Shown piece after piece: positions 53,195 to 61,925 of a DNA stretch of 64,000 bases. Under the pieces are notes generated by a model, which saw nothing but the letters and a program-made list of their open reading frames with translations, searched no databases and was not told the DNA's origin. The translations under genes were made by a program, and so were the position numbers. This DNA is from Aquisalimonas sp. GTDB lineage: Bacteria > Pseudomonadota > Gammaproteobacteria > Nitrococcales > Aquisalimonadaceae. Within the stretch, counting starts at the first letter, position 1. Each line of letters opens with the position of its first letter. The DNA lies in the NCBI GenBank assembly GCA_007126095.1, contig SLBZ01000031.1, positions 89,905 through 153,904 on the forward strand. The letters run 5' to 3'.

Positions 53195-53297
53195 CGGCCG
53201 ATCCGGGCCGTATGGCCTACCGGCTGCCAGGCGGCTCGATCCGCCGCAGCCGGAGAACCGACGCACGATTAACGTTGATCACGAGGTGCAGAACTGC

Positions 53298-53516
53298 ATG
53301 GCGAAAGACGACCATATCAAGATGCAGGGGAAAGTCGTTGAGACCCTGCCGAACACGATGTTCCGCGTGGAGCTGGAGAACGGCCACGTGGTGACTGCCC
53401 ATATATCGGGCAAGATGCGCAAGCACTACATCCGCATTCTCACGGGCGATACCGTGACGGTGGAGCTGACGCCCTACGACCTGAACAAGGGGCGCATCAC
53501 CTACCGCGCACGCTGA
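53298..53516 (+). CDS. infA: Translation initiation factor IF-1
   Basis: Binds the 30S A site during initiation. The 72-residue protein, [17 protein letters not shown]..., is nearly identical to E. coli IF-1 through [17 protein letters not shown] and [13 protein letters not shown]. The ATG at 53298 is the family start. The frame is open far upstream (to 52923), but that part overlaps bpt in another frame and is not coding. Confidence 0.98.
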   Translation: MAKDDHIKMQGKVVETLPNTMFRVELENGHVVTAHISGKMRKHYIRILTGDTVTVELTPYDLNKGRITYRAR

Positions 53517-53564
53517 TTGCGCGATCCGCGTCGCCCCTGGCAGAGGGACGAAGGTGAGAAAGAC

Positions 53565-53590
53565 CGACGGGACGAGGCTTCGTCCCGTCG
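53565..53590. terminator. Hairpin between convergent infA and clpA
   Basis: CGACGGGACGA and TCGTCCCGTCG form a perfect 11-bp stem with a GGCT loop, in the 84-base gap between the infA and clpA stops. There is no T-run on either strand. Its place suggests a bidirectional transcript end. Confidence 0.6.
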
Positions 53591-53600
53591 TGCCGCGTGG

Positions 53601-55880
53601 TTACTCCGTGACCGCTTCCTCTCCTCCGGCGAACTCGAAGCCGAGTTCATCATCATCCCTGGCCCGGATGATGATCTCTCCACCGTTGGAAAGCCGCCCG
53701 AACAGCAGCTCTTCCGCAAGCTGCTTGCGGATTTTCTCCTGGATGAGGCGGCCCATGGGGCGTGCGCCCATCTGCGGATCGTAACCACGCTCCGCAAGCC
53801 AGTCCCTGGCCGTCTCGTCGACCCGGAGAATGACGTTCTTCTCCGCAAGCTGCGCCGCAAGCTCGTCCACGAACTTGTCGACCACCCGGCGGATGGTGAC
53901 GCCATCCAGAGGCGCAAACTGGATGATGCCGTCCAGGCGGTTCCGGAACTCGGGCGTGAACGCCTTGCGCACCTTTTCCAGACCATCCGAGGAGTGATCC
54001 TGCGGTGTGAAGCCGATGGACCGGCGACTCATCTCTTCGGCCCCGGCGTTGGTGGTCATCACCAGGATTACGTTACGGAAGTCCGCATGACGGCCGTTGT
54101 TGTCCGTCAGCGTCCCGTGATCCATTACCTGCAGCAGCAGGTTGAAGACATCCGGGTGGGCCTTCTCGATCTCGTCGAGCAGAAGCACCGAGTACGGATG
54201 CTTGATGACCTCCTCGGTGAGCAGGCCGCCCTGGTCATACCCCACGTAGCCCGGAGGTGCACCGATCAGGCGCGAGACCGTATGCCGCTCCATGTACTCG
54301 GACATGTCGAACCGGATCAGCTCCACCCCCATCAGCTTCGCCAGCTGTCGGGTCACCTCGGTCTTGCCGACGCCGGTTGGCCCGGCGAACAGGAACGACC
54401 CGGTGGGCTTCTCGGGCGCAGCCAGCCCGGCGCGGGACATCTTGATGGTCGATGCCAGCGTCGTGATTGCCTCGTCCTGGCCGTAGATCAGCTCCTTGAG
54501 GTCTGACTCGAGCGTCTCCAGCACCTTCATGTCGGAGTTGGAGACCCGCTTTGGCGGAATGCGCGCCATGCTGGAGACTACCTGCTCGATGTCCAGAACA
54601 CCGATGCTCTTCTTCTGCTTGGACGGCGGCATCAGCCGCAGCCGCGCCCCGGCCTCGTCGATCACGTCGATGGCCTTGTCCGGCAGGCGGCGATCGGTGA
54701 TGTGCTTGCTGGACAGCTCCGCGGCGGAGCGCAGGGCCTTGTCAGTGTACTTGACGCCGTGGTGCTCTTCGAACCGGGTCTTGAGTCCGCGGAGAATCCG
54801 GAAGGTGTCCTCCACGGTCGGCTCGGGCACGTCGATCTTCTGGAAACGCCGTGCCAGTGCGCGGTCCTTCTCGAAGATGCCACGGTACTCCTGGTACGTG
54901 GTGGACCCGATGCATTTCAACTCGCCGCTCGCCAGCATGGGCTTGAGCAGGTTGCTGGCGTCCATGACACCACCCGACGCCGAACCGGCGCCGATGATGG
55001 TGTGGATTTCGTCGATGAACAGCACCGCACCGTCGGTCTTCTCGAGTTGCTTGAGCAGCCCCTTCAGGCGCTTCTCGAAGTCACCGCGGTACTTGGTGCC
55101 CGCCACCAGTGCGCCCATGTCCAGGGAGTAGATCGTGCTCTTCTTGAGCACGTCCGGCACCTGGCCGTCGACAATGAGCTTCGCCAGCCCCTCGGCGATG
55201 GCGGTCTTGCCGACCCCTGCCTCCCCGACGAACAGCGGGTTGTTCTTGCGCCGGCGGCACAGCACCTGGACGGTGCGCTCGATTTCCTGACGACGCCCGA
55301 TCAGCGGATCGATCCGCCCACGGCGCGCCTTCTCGTTCAGGTTGGTCGCGAAACTCTCCAGCGGCGACTTGCTGCCGGAGTCCACTGCGGCGTCTTCTTC
55401 CACTTCGGCGCTCGATGCATCGTTGCTGCTGGATTCCTGATCGCCCGAAACCTTCGAGATCCCGTGCGAGACGTAGTTCACGACGTCGAGTCGCGTGATG
55501 CTCTGCTTGTGCAGGAAGTACACCGATTGCGATTCCTGCTCGCTGAAGATGGCCACCAGCACGTTCGCACCGGTCACCTCCTTGATCCCGGCGGACTGGA
55601 CGTGAAGAATCGCGCGCTGGAGCACTCGCTGGAATCCCAGCGTGGGCTGCGTTTCGCGGGAATCGTTCGGCGGCAGCAGCGGCGTGGTCTCATCCAGGAA
55701 CGCCTCGAGATCCTTCTTCAGATCGTCGAGATTGGCGCCGCAGGCCCGCAACACGTTGACCGCCGTCGGGTTGTCGGTCAGCGCCAGCAGCAGGTGCTCG
55801 ACGGTGAGAAACTCATGCCGTTTTTCCCGCGCTTCCTTGAACGCGAGATTCAACGTGAACTCAAGTTCTTTGCTCAGCAT
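53601..55880 (-). CDS. clpA: ATP-dependent Clp protease ATP-binding subunit ClpA
   Basis: Unfolds substrates for ClpP; with ClpS it degrades N-degron proteins. The 759-residue protein has the double Clp_N repeat (about 1-145), AAA-1 with [18 protein letters not shown]-2 with [15 protein letters not shown], the IGF-type ClpP-binding region, and a C-terminal D2-small domain. It is 84 bases behind clpS on the same strand and convergent with infA. Confidence 0.96.
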   Translation of the reverse strand: MLSKELEFTLNLAFKEAREKRHEFLTVEHLLLALTDNPTAVNVLRACGANLDDLKKDLEAFLDETTPLLPPNDSRETQPTLGFQRVLQRAILHVQSAGIKEVTGANVLVAIFSEQESQSVYFLHKQSITRLDVVNYVSHGISKVSGDQESSSNDASSAEVEEDAAVDSGSKSPLESFATNLNEKARRGRIDPLIGRRQEIERTVQVLCRRRKNNPLFVGEAGVGKTAIAEGLAKLIVDGQVPDVLKKSTIYSLDMGALVAGTKYRGDFEKRLKGLLKQLEKTDGAVLFIDEIHTIIGAGSASGGVMDASNLLKPMLASGELKCIGSTTYQEYRGIFEKDRALARRFQKIDVPEPTVEDTFRILRGLKTRFEEHHGVKYTDKALRSAAELSSKHITDRRLPDKAIDVIDEAGARLRLMPPSKQKKSIGVLDIEQVVSSMARIPPKRVSNSDMKVLETLESDLKELIYGQDEAITTLASTIKMSRAGLAAPEKPTGSFLFAGPTGVGKTEVTRQLAKLMGVELIRFDMSEYMERHTVSRLIGAPPGYVGYDQGGLLTEEVIKHPYSVLLLDEIEKAHPDVFNLLLQVMDHGTLTDNNGRHADFRNVILVMTTNAGAEEMSRRSIGFTPQDHSSDGLEKVRKAFTPEFRNRLDGIIQFAPLDGVTIRRVVDKFVDELAAQLAEKNVILRVDETARDWLAERGYDPQMGARPMGRLIQEKIRKQLAEELLFGRLSNGGEIIIRARDDDELGFEFAGGEEAVTE

Positions 55881-55964
55881 GCGTGCTCACCTCTCAATAA
55901 CGTCACTCAGGATAGCGCCCTATCCGGTGGACTGGCGCCAGGTGCGGGGAGTTCCCCGCCAGGG

Positions 55965-56288
55965 TCACGCTTCCTCCATAGTACACATCAACGGATGATT
56001 GTGTTCACGGGCGTAATCGTTGACCTGCTCCACTTTCGTCTCGGCCACATCGCGACTGTACACCCCGCAGATCCCGCTGCCCTTGGTGTGGACCTGCAGC
56101 ATCACCTGGGTGGCCTGCGACCGGTCCATGCTGAAGAACGTTTCCAGCACATCCACGACGAACTCCATCGGCGTGTAGTCGTCGTTGAGCAGCAGTACCC
56201 GGAACAGCGGCGGCCGTTTCAGACTCGGCTTGGCCTCCTGGACGGAGACCCCGTCATCACCCTGTTGGTCACGACGCTCGTCACTCAT
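55965..56288 (-). CDS. clpS: ClpS adaptor protein (N-recognin)
   Basis: Recognises N-terminal Leu, Phe, Tyr and Trp and delivers such proteins to ClpA. The 107-residue protein has a flexible charged N-terminus (1-25), then [24 protein letters not shown] with the Asn-Asp-Asp of the amino-acid pocket, and [33 protein letters not shown] at the end. It is upstream of clpA in the usual clpS-clpA order. Confidence 0.96.
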   Translation of the reverse strand: MSDERRDQQGDDGVSVQEAKPSLKRPPLFRVLLLNDDYTPMEFVVDVLETFFSMDRSQATQVMLQVHTKGSGICGVYSRDVAETKVEQVNDYAREHNHPLMCTMEEA

Positions 56289-56605
56289 GGCGTATCCATC
56301 TCACAGATCGTTGCGAAGGGTTGGTTGATACCACCCATTTTAAGAGAGGCCGACGCCGCTTCCAATCCGGGACAATCGGTCGGACCACCGCGATGCGGAG
56401 GAGAATCCGTTCGAGCGCGGAAGCGCGGAGGTCAGCTCGACCGCTACGATCCGATTACGGAGGAACCTGCCCTGCATGTCCTGAATGTGCGGCCGCAGCC
56501 CGCCGAAATCAAGCGAAGCCGCGCACAAAAAAGCCCGGCCATCGCAATGACCGGGCTTCGACGGCTACTCCGCCCGTGGCAGAGCAGCACCTCAGCGGGC
56601 AGTCT
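56289..56605. other. Non-coding gap between aceA and clpS
   Basis: This 317-base gap separates two minus-strand genes. It contains the aceA terminator at 56527-56558 and, beyond it, the clpS upstream region. A 62-codon open frame (56528-56340, minus) shows no family features. No clear clpS promoter could be assigned. Confidence 0.4.
56527..56558 (-). terminator. Rho-independent terminator of aceA
   Basis: On the minus strand AGCCCGG and CCGGGCT pair (56557-56551 with 56538-56532) around a 12-base loop, followed by a run of six Ts. It lies about 48 bases after the aceA stop. Confidence 0.85.
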
Positions 56606-57883
56606 TCAGAACTGCTCCTCCTCGGTGGACCCCTTCATGGCGGTCACGGAGGATTCGCCACCCTGGATGGTGTTGGTGACGTTGTCGAAGTAGCCGGCAC
56701 CCACTTCGCGCTGGTGGCGCGTCGCGGTGTAGCCGTCCTTCTCGCTGGCGAACTCGGCCTGCTGCAGCTCCGAGTAGGCGCTCATCTGCCGCTCCTTGTA
56801 GCCCTTCGCCAGGGTGAACATGGAGTAGTTCAGGGCGTGGAAGCCAGCCAGAGTGATGAACTGGAACTTGTAGCCCATGGCGCCCAGCTCGCGCTGGTAC
56901 TTGGCGATGGTGGCATCGTCCAGGTTCTTCGCCCAGTTGAAGGACGGCGAGCAGTTGTAGGCCAGCATCTGGTCCGGGAACTCGCTGCGGATGGCTTCGG
57001 CGTACCGCTTGGCGAAGTCCAGGTCCGGCGTACCGGTCTCACACCAGATGAGATCGGCGTAAGGCGCATAGGCCAGACCGCGGGCGATGGCCTGCTCTTC
57101 ACCGGCCTTGACGCGGTAGAAGCCTTCGGAGGTGCGCTCACCGGTGATGAACGGCATATCCCGCTCGTCGGCATCGTTGGTGAGCAGGTCGGCCGCCAGG
57201 GAGTCGGTGCGGGCAACCAGAATGGTCGGCACGTCCATGGTGTCGGCCGCCAGGCGGGCGGCGATCAGCTTCTGCACCGCTTCCTGCGTCGGCACCAGCA
57301 CCTTGCCACCCATGTGGCCGCACTTCTTCACCGCCGCGAGCTGGTCCTCGAAGTGCACGCCGGCGGCACCCGCCCTGATCATGCCCTTCATCAGCTCGAA
57401 TGCGTTCAGCACGCCACCGAAACCGGCTTCCGCGTCGGCAACGATCGGGGCCATCCAGTCGACGCTGTCATCGCCTTCCGCGTGGTTGATCTCGTCGGCA
57501 CGCAGCAGCGCGTTGTTGATGCGCTCGACCACATTCGGCACGGAGTCCACCGGGTACAGGGACTGGTCCGGGTACATGGTGTTGCCCTGGTTGGCATCCG
57601 CGGCAACCTGCCAGCCGGAGAGGTAGATCGCCTTGAGGCCGGCCTTGACCTGCTGCATTGCCTGGTTGCCGCTCATGGCGCCCAGTGCATTGACATACGG
57701 CATCTCGTGCATGCGCTGCCAGAGCGTTTCAGCGCCACGACGGGCCAGGCTGTACTCCACCTTAACGGTGCCGCTGAGGCGGACCACTTCCTCGGCCGAA
57801 TAACCGCGCTCAACGCCCTTCCAGCGCGGGTTTTCCGCCCATTCCTTCTTGAGTTCCGCGATCTTTGCCTGATCGTTGCTCAT
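56606..57883 (-). CDS. aceA: Isocitrate lyase
   Basis: Splits isocitrate into glyoxylate and succinate, the first step of the glyoxylate shunt. The 425-residue protein has the catalytic motif KKCGH with Cys near residue 188, the upstream [26 protein letters not shown], and [18 protein letters not shown] and the C-terminal [17 protein letters not shown] are also typical. It is monocistronic, ending in its own terminator. Upstream lies a 501-base region rich in inverted repeats and the divergent LysR regulator. Confidence 0.97.
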   Translation of the reverse strand: MSNDQAKIAELKKEWAENPRWKGVERGYSAEEVVRLSGTVKVEYSLARRGAETLWQRMHEMPYVNALGAMSGNQAMQQVKAGLKAIYLSGWQVAADANQGNTMYPDQSLYPVDSVPNVVERINNALLRADEINHAEGDDSVDWMAPIVADAEAGFGGVLNAFELMKGMIRAGAAGVHFEDQLAAVKKCGHMGGKVLVPTQEAVQKLIAARLAADTMDVPTILVARTDSLAADLLTNDADERDMPFITGERTSEGFYRVKAGEEQAIARGLAYAPYADLIWCETGTPDLDFAKRYAEAIRSEFPDQMLAYNCSPSFNWAKNLDDATIAKYQRELGAMGYKFQFITLAGFHALNYSMFTLAKGYKERQMSAYSELQQAEFASEKDGYTATRHQREVGAGYFDNVTNTIQGGESSVTAMKGSTEEEQF

Positions 57884-57907
57884 CGAACTGCCTCCCGAAT
57901 CCGGGCG

Positions 57908-57937
57908 ATTATCGCCCCTGATATTGAAATCGGTGAA
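57908..57937 (-). promoter_or_regulatory. Candidate aceA promoter with -10 inside a palindrome
   Basis: Read on the minus strand, TTCACC (57937-57932) and GATAAT (57913-57908) are 18 bases apart, 25 bases before the aceA ATG. The -10 lies inside the 15-base palindrome GGGCGATAATCGCCC (57903-57917), which could be an operator. This is motif evidence only. Confidence 0.4.
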
Positions 57938-57940
57938 CCT

Positions 57941-57975
57941 GTCTCGCGCCGGAGCGAGGGTGCTCGGCGCGAGAC
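57941..57975. repeat. Long hairpin upstream of aceA
   Basis: GTCTCGCGCC (57941-57950) pairs with GGCGCGAGAC (57966-57975). After one bulged G, GAGC (57952-57955) pairs with GCTC (57962-57965), leaving the six-base loop GAGGGT. This makes a 14-bp stem with one bulge, about 58-92 bases upstream of the aceA start. No T-run follows. Confidence 0.65.
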
Positions 57976-58257
57976 GCTACGGCCCACTGGTGAATCACTT
58001 TGCGTGCCGCCTTACCTAAGGGCCCTCTTGAGGCCGGCGATCAGGATCAACTGACAAGGCTCACGACGCGGACGGGATGCATGCTGCCCCCGCCGCTCGC
58101 GGAGTGTTCCGGGTGCATTACACTCCCGGGAACGACCCCGCTGCAGTCTGCGAAGCGGCGTCCTCCGGGTTCAAAGCCCGCCGCTCACGCAAATTCGTTC
58201 CGAGTGCTCCGCTTCCTGCGGGACCCAAAGCCATCGACAGCGCCAATGACGCGGGCC

Positions 58258-58272
58258 GAAATTGTGAATTTC
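58258..58272. promoter_or_regulatory. Operator-like inverted repeat in the aceA/lysR intergenic region
   Basis: GAAATT-GTG-AATTTC is a perfect 6-3-6 inverted repeat in an otherwise GC-rich region. It also contains GTGAATTTCAC (58264-58274). It lies 53 bases upstream of the LysR promoter and about 375 bases from aceA. It looks like a binding site for a dimeric regulator, unidentified. Confidence 0.45.
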
Positions 58273-58324
58273 ACGCCTAGGTCTCTTTCCTGAGTGCGCG
58301 CATTGTATTGCGGCGGCGCATCAT

Positions 58325-58353
58325 TTGACAACGCCTACCGGTCAATCTTGAAT
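58325..58353 (+). promoter_or_regulatory. Sigma-70 promoter of the LysR regulator gene
   Basis: TTGACA (58325-58330), a 17-base spacer and TTGAAT (58348-58353) form a near-consensus promoter. Transcription would start near 58360, giving a leader of about 25 bases before the ATG at 58385. Confidence 0.7.
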
Positions 58354-58369
58354 ATTGGCTAACCCAATA
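58353..58369. promoter_or_regulatory. LysR-type operator (T-N11-A palindrome) at the lysR start site
   Basis: TATTGG-CTAAC-CCAATA has perfect 6-base arms and includes the LysR T-N11-A pattern. It covers the predicted transcription start, the position expected for autorepression. Confidence 0.55.
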
Positions 58370-58384
58370 CTTCCGGGAATTCCC

Positions 58385-59395
58385 ATGAGCGACCCGTCCG
58401 GACGTCTCTATTACAAGAACAATCGCGTGAAACAGCTCCGCGCGTTCTGTTACACGGCGCAGACGGGCAGCATCTCGCGGGCGGCGGAGCGGCTGTTCCT
58501 CAGCCAGCCGTCCGTTTCGCTCCAGATCCAGGCGCTGGAACGGGAGCTTGAAATCACCCTCTTCGAGCGCCGGGGCCCGAAGATCACGCTAACCCCGGAC
58601 GGCAAGGCCCTCTATGAGCTGGCCTTGCCCCTGGTCGATGGCATCGATGCGCTACCCGCCCGCTTCGCCGAGCGCTACCAGACGCTCCAGAGCGGGCGCC
58701 TGGACATCGCCGCCGGCGAATCCAGCACGCTGTATCTCATTCCGGACCTGCTGAAGAACTACATGGACCGTTACCCGGACAGCCCGGTCAAGCTGCACAA
58801 CCTGGTCAGCGCCGACATGCTCTCCGCCCTGCGCAACGACGAGGTCGATTTCGCCATCGGTTCGATGCTGGACCTTCCCGACGACGTCGCCTATCGGGCC
58901 GTCTACTCCTTCGACACCTCCCTGATCCTGCCCTTCGGCCATCACCTGGCCGGCAAGGAGCGCATCGAGCTGGACGATCTCGCCAGCGAGGAGCTGATCC
59001 TGCCGCCGAAGCACCTCACGACCTGGCGACTGGTGAACCTGGTACTCCAGCAGCACAACATTCCCTACGAGGTGCGGCTGGAGGTGGGCGGCTGGGAGAT
59101 CATGAAGGCCTACGTGGAGCGGGGTTTTGGAATCGGCATTGCGAGCAACATCTGCATCACCGGTCGCGAAGATCTCGTGGTCAAGCCTCTGCCCAGCGTG
59201 TTTCCCCGCCGCACGTACGGCGTCATGTGGCGGCGTGGCAGATTTCTCTCGCCCCAGGCCAAGCGCTTCATTGAACTGATGCAGCCCGGTTTCTTTGATG
59301 ATCCGGGCGCGAGCCCGCAGGCGGAGCCGCGGGGCGACAACCGGGTGTTCGTCCCCTCCGGCAGCTCGTCGGCCAAACCCCGGTCAAGCACCTGA
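58385..59395 (+). CDS. LysR-family regulator, CysB-like, divergent from aceA
   Basis: From the ATG at 58385 the protein has 336 residues. The HTH is in KQLRAFCYTAQTGSISRAAERLFLSQPSVSLQIQALERELEITLFERR (about 16-63), and the co-inducer domain begins around GRLDIAAGESSTLYLIPDLL. Overall it resembles the CysB-like LysR proteins often found facing central-carbon genes. The C-terminal 35 residues (DDPGASPQAEPRGDNRVF...) are polar and probably disordered. I chose 58385 because the consensus promoter overlaps any earlier start; a TTG at 58355 lies inside the operator. It may control itself and aceA. Confidence 0.85.
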   Translation: MSDPSGRLYYKNNRVKQLRAFCYTAQTGSISRAAERLFLSQPSVSLQIQALERELEITLFERRGPKITLTPDGKALYELALPLVDGIDALPARFAERYQTLQSGRLDIAAGESSTLYLIPDLLKNYMDRYPDSPVKLHNLVSADMLSALRNDEVDFAIGSMLDLPDDVAYRAVYSFDTSLILPFGHHLAGKERIELDDLASEELILPPKHLTTWRLVNLVLQQHNIPYEVRLEVGGWEIMKAYVERGFGIGIASNICITGREDLVVKPLPSVFPRRTYGVMWRRGRFLSPQAKRFIELMQPGFFDDPGASPQAEPRGDNRVFVPSGSSSAKPRSST

Positions 59396-59448
59396 CGCCA
59401 GGCGACCACGCTTGCCGGGCACGCGCCGCACCGCTAGGCTCTGCTCCC

Positions 59449-59901
59449 ATGGTCTGGAAGCCTCATGTCACCGTCGCCGCGATCGCCCACCACGAGGGCG
59501 CGTTTCTGCTCGTGGAGGAGTACGCCGGCGGCCAGCTCGTGCTCAATCAACCCGCGGGCCACCTGGAACCCGGCGAAAGCCTCGCCGAGGCCGTCGTACG
59601 CGAGACCCGCGAGGAATCGGCCTGGGATTTCCAGCCGGAAGCCATTGTCGGGGTGTATCGCTGGTTCAGTGCCCGGCGCAACGAGACGTTCCTGCGCGTA
59701 TGCTTCTGCGGGGCAGTGCGGGATCACCGCCCCGACCAACCGCTGGATGACGGTATCCAGCGTGCCCTCTGGGTCACCCCGGACACCCTTCGGGACACGC
59801 CCGAGCGGCTGCGCAGCCCGCTGGTGATGCGCGGTATCGAAGATTACCAGGCGGGCTGCCGCTACCCTCTGGATCTCTTCCGGGACGTCATCGCCGACTG
59901 A
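59449..59901 (+). CDS. nudJ: Nudix hydrolase NudJ (HMP-PP/nucleotide phosphatase)
   Basis: A 150-residue Nudix protein with the box GHLEPGESLAEAVVRETREES (about 37-57; the usual final EExG reads EESA). The N-terminal HVTVAAIAHHEGAFLLVEE and QPAGHLE are typical of NudJ, as is the long C-terminal GIEDYQAG..YPLDLF. E. coli NudJ acts on HMP-PP and nucleoside di- and triphosphates. It lies just upstream of mnmA, the classical nudJ-mnmA-hflD order. Confidence 0.9.
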   Translation: MVWKPHVTVAAIAHHEGAFLLVEEYAGGQLVLNQPAGHLEPGESLAEAVVRETREESAWDFQPEAIVGVYRWFSARRNETFLRVCFCGAVRDHRPDQPLDDGIQRALWVTPDTLRDTPERLRSPLVMRGIEDYQAGCRYPLDLFRDVIAD

Positions 59902-59991
59902 CCCGCATCGGTCGCCGTTTGGGAACCGCGCTCCCGGCGGTGTATGCTTCGCCGCAACACGGTTCAGGCCCCCGGGAAGTCGCGCGTCATC

Positions 59992-61125
59992 ATGTCCACC
60001 GCACGTACTCCAAGCGTTATAGTCGGCCTCTCCGGCGGTGTCGATTCGTCGGTCGCCGCCCTGCGCCTGGTGGAACAGGGGTACCGGGTCCAGGGGCTGT
60101 TCATGCGCAACTGGGAAGACGACGACACCGACACGGTGTGCACCGCCGAGGCGGATCTGGAGGACGTGCGGCAGGTTTGCCGGGAGCTGGATATCCCGCT
60201 TCACCAGGTGAATTTCGCCGACCGGTATCGCCAGCAGGTCTTCGATGACTGCCTGCGCGAGTTCGAGGCCGGCCGGACGCCCAACCCGGACGTACTCTGC
60301 AACCGGGAAATCAAGTTCCGCGCCTTCCTCGACCACGCCATGCGCCTGGGCGCCGATTACGTCGCCACCGGGCATTACACCCGTATCGGCCGCGACCCGG
60401 ACACCGGTCGCGCAACCCTGCTGCGCGGCCTCGACCACGGCAAGGACCAGAGCTATTTCCTGTACATGGTCGGCCATGAGGCGCTGGAGCGCACACTGTT
60501 CCCGGTGGGCGAACTGGAGAAGCCCGAGGTGCGCCGCATCGCCGAGGACGCCGGTTTCGACAACTTCGAGAAGAAGGACAGCACCGGCATCTGTTTCATC
60601 GGCGAGCGAGATTTCCGCGGCTTCCTGTCGCGCTACATCGCCAGCACGCCCGGCCCCATCGTGGATACAGCCGGCAACCGGATCGGCGAGCACCAGGGGC
60701 TGAGCTTCTACACGATGGGCCAGCGCCAGGGGCTGGGAATCGGTGGCCGCGCAGGCGCTGGCGGCCAGCCCTGGTACGTGGTGGGCAAGGATATCCCCGC
60801 CAACACACTGGTGGTCGCCCAGGGCGGCAACCATCCGGCGCTGTTCTCCGCGGGACTGATGGCGACCGATCTCCACTGGGTCGCCGGTGCGCCCCCCTCG
60901 GATGATGTCATGCGCTGTACTGCCAAAATCCGCTATCGCCAGCCGGATCAGGGTTGTACCGTCGGCGTGCAGGGCGATCGCGCCCGCGTGGTCTTCGATG
61001 AACCCCAGCGCGCCGTCACACCGGGCCAGTCCATCGTCTTCTACCACGGTGACCGGTGCCTCGGAGGCGGCATCATCGATCAACGCTTGAGCACGGGAGA
61101 ACTTGATGCAGCAGTCCATGCGTAA
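59992..61125 (+). CDS. mnmA: tRNA-specific 2-thiouridylase MnmA
   Basis: Thiolates U34 of tRNA-Lys, -Glu and -Gln using sulfur passed from IscS through TusE. From the ATG at 59992 the protein has 377 residues: PP-loop [13 protein letters not shown] near residue 10, FMRNWEDDD, the nucleophile Cys in [16 protein letters not shown], and the second catalytic Cys in [13 protein letters not shown]. An in-frame ATG at 59944 would add 16 residues without similarity. The 3' end overlaps hflD by 20 bases. Confidence 0.95.
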   Translation: MSTARTPSVIVGLSGGVDSSVAALRLVEQGYRVQGLFMRNWEDDDTDTVCTAEADLEDVRQVCRELDIPLHQVNFADRYRQQVFDDCLREFEAGRTPNPDVLCNREIKFRAFLDHAMRLGADYVATGHYTRIGRDPDTGRATLLRGLDHGKDQSYFLYMVGHEALERTLFPVGELEKPEVRRIAEDAGFDNFEKKDSTGICFIGERDFRGFLSRYIASTPGPIVDTAGNRIGEHQGLSFYTMGQRQGLGIGGRAGAGGQPWYVVGKDIPANTLVVAQGGNHPALFSAGLMATDLHWVAGAPPSDDVMRCTAKIRYRQPDQGCTVGVQGDRARVVFDEPQRAVTPGQSIVFYHGDRCLGGGIIDQRLSTGELDAAVHA

Positions 61126-61735
61126 CCAGACCCTGGCGCTGGCCGCCCTGTTCCAGGCGCTCAGCGAAGTCCGCCGGATCGCACGCACCGGTCAGGCGAA
61201 CATGGATGAGGTCGGGACGTGCATGAATGGGCTGCTCAACCGGTTCGACGGCGACATCGGCGCTGCCTACGGTGGAGAAGTACGGCTGCTCCCCGGGCTG
61301 CACCGGCTGCGCGACCAGCTCTCCGACCCGCAGGACCAGGAGCTCACCCGCTACGCCATCGTCCTCATGCACCTGGAGCGCAAGCTGATGCGTCAGCGCA
61401 CCATGCTTGCCCAGCTCGCGGACGGGATCGAGCAGGCGAGCCGACAGGCAGAGCACTTCCACCCCGCCCACGAGAACGTGATCGGGCGCCTGGCCGACCT
61501 CTACGGCAACACCATCAGCACGCTGAAACCCAAGGTCATGGTCCAGGGCGAACGGCAGTGGCTCGAGGACCCGCGCAACACCAACCAGGTGCGCGCCCTG
61601 CTGCTGGCCGGTATTCGCGCAACCACTTTCTGGCGTACGGCCGGCGGTAGCCGGATGCGCCTGGTTTTCCGACGCAACCAGCTGCTCCAGGCGAGCGATC
61701 AGCTGGCGCGGGAACTCGCGGCTGGAACCGCGTGA
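61106..61735 (+). CDS. hflD: HflD, high-frequency lysogenisation protein homologue
   Basis: A 209-residue helical protein peripherally bound to the membrane. E. coli HflD binds the lambda CII protein; its general role is not clear. Family features are [38 protein letters not shown], and the C-terminal [32 protein letters not shown]. The ATG at 61106 has GGGAGA 5 bases upstream; a TTG one codon earlier is possible. It is translationally coupled to mnmA. Confidence 0.92.
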   Translation: MQQSMRNQTLALAALFQALSEVRRIARTGQANMDEVGTCMNGLLNRFDGDIGAAYGGEVRLLPGLHRLRDQLSDPQDQELTRYAIVLMHLERKLMRQRTMLAQLADGIEQASRQAEHFHPAHENVIGRLADLYGNTISTLKPKVMVQGERQWLEDPRNTNQVRALLLAGIRATTFWRTAGGSRMRLVFRRNQLLQASDQLARELAAGTA

Positions 61736-61742
61736 CGAGCAC

Positions 61743-61765
61743 GTCCCGGACGGTCCGTCCGGGAC
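61743..61765. repeat. 10-bp hairpin behind hflD
   Basis: GTCCCGGACG pairs perfectly with CGTCCGGGAC around a GTC loop, starting 7 bases after the hflD stop. There is no T-run. It probably marks the 3' end of the nudJ-mnmA-hflD transcript. Confidence 0.55.
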
Positions 61766-61805
61766 CGCAAACTGCGCCGCATTCGTGTATGATAACGGCG
61801 CCACA

Positions 61806-61910
61806 ATGAAAGCCGAAAAACCAGGGCGGTCCCAGCGCCCGTGTCCCGCCGCGCGCTCACGGACATGCGGGGCGAGCAAGGCCGGACCGGACGAGAGCAC
61901 CAACTGGTAA
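61806..61910 (+). CDS. Possible 34-codon leader ORF upstream of acnA
   Basis: ATG at 61806 to TAA at 61908-61910 encodes 34 residues beginning MKAEKPGR, with no recognised family. The context CACAATGAAAG around its start repeats exactly the context of the acnA start at 61926, and the ORF stops 15 bases before acnA. It has no Shine-Dalgarno. A TATGAT at 61788-61793 could be a -10, which would make it nearly leaderless. It may be chance. Confidence 0.25.
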   Translation: MKAEKPGRSQRPCPAARSRTCGASKAGPDESTNW

Positions 61911-61925
61911 AGACTGGGAGGCACA

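Noticed and set aside
52923-53297. Upstream in-frame extension of infA by 125 codons
   Set aside because: It overlaps bpt in another frame, and IF-1 is a conserved 72-residue protein starting at 53298.
56340-56528. 62-codon open frame between aceA and clpS
   Set aside because: It starts at the aceA terminator T-run, shows no Shine-Dalgarno and no family resemblance.
54702-56693. 663-codon open frame on the plus strand, antisense to clpA-clpS
   Set aside because: It crosses two real genes and the gap between them; no protein features.
56321-58054. 577-codon open frame on the plus strand, antisense to aceA
   Set aside because: aceA contains the KKCGH active site on the minus strand. The open frame covers its terminator and leader and shows no domain.
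58154-58190. tRNA-like T-arm (CGGG-TTCAAAG-CCCG) upstream of aceA
   Set aside because: No complementary acceptor stem, D-arm or anticodon arm could be found at the right distance, so it is treated as a local stem only.
59434-61188. 584-codon open frame on the minus strand, antisense to nudJ-mnmA
   Set aside because: It spans two well-identified genes and their gap; no domain.
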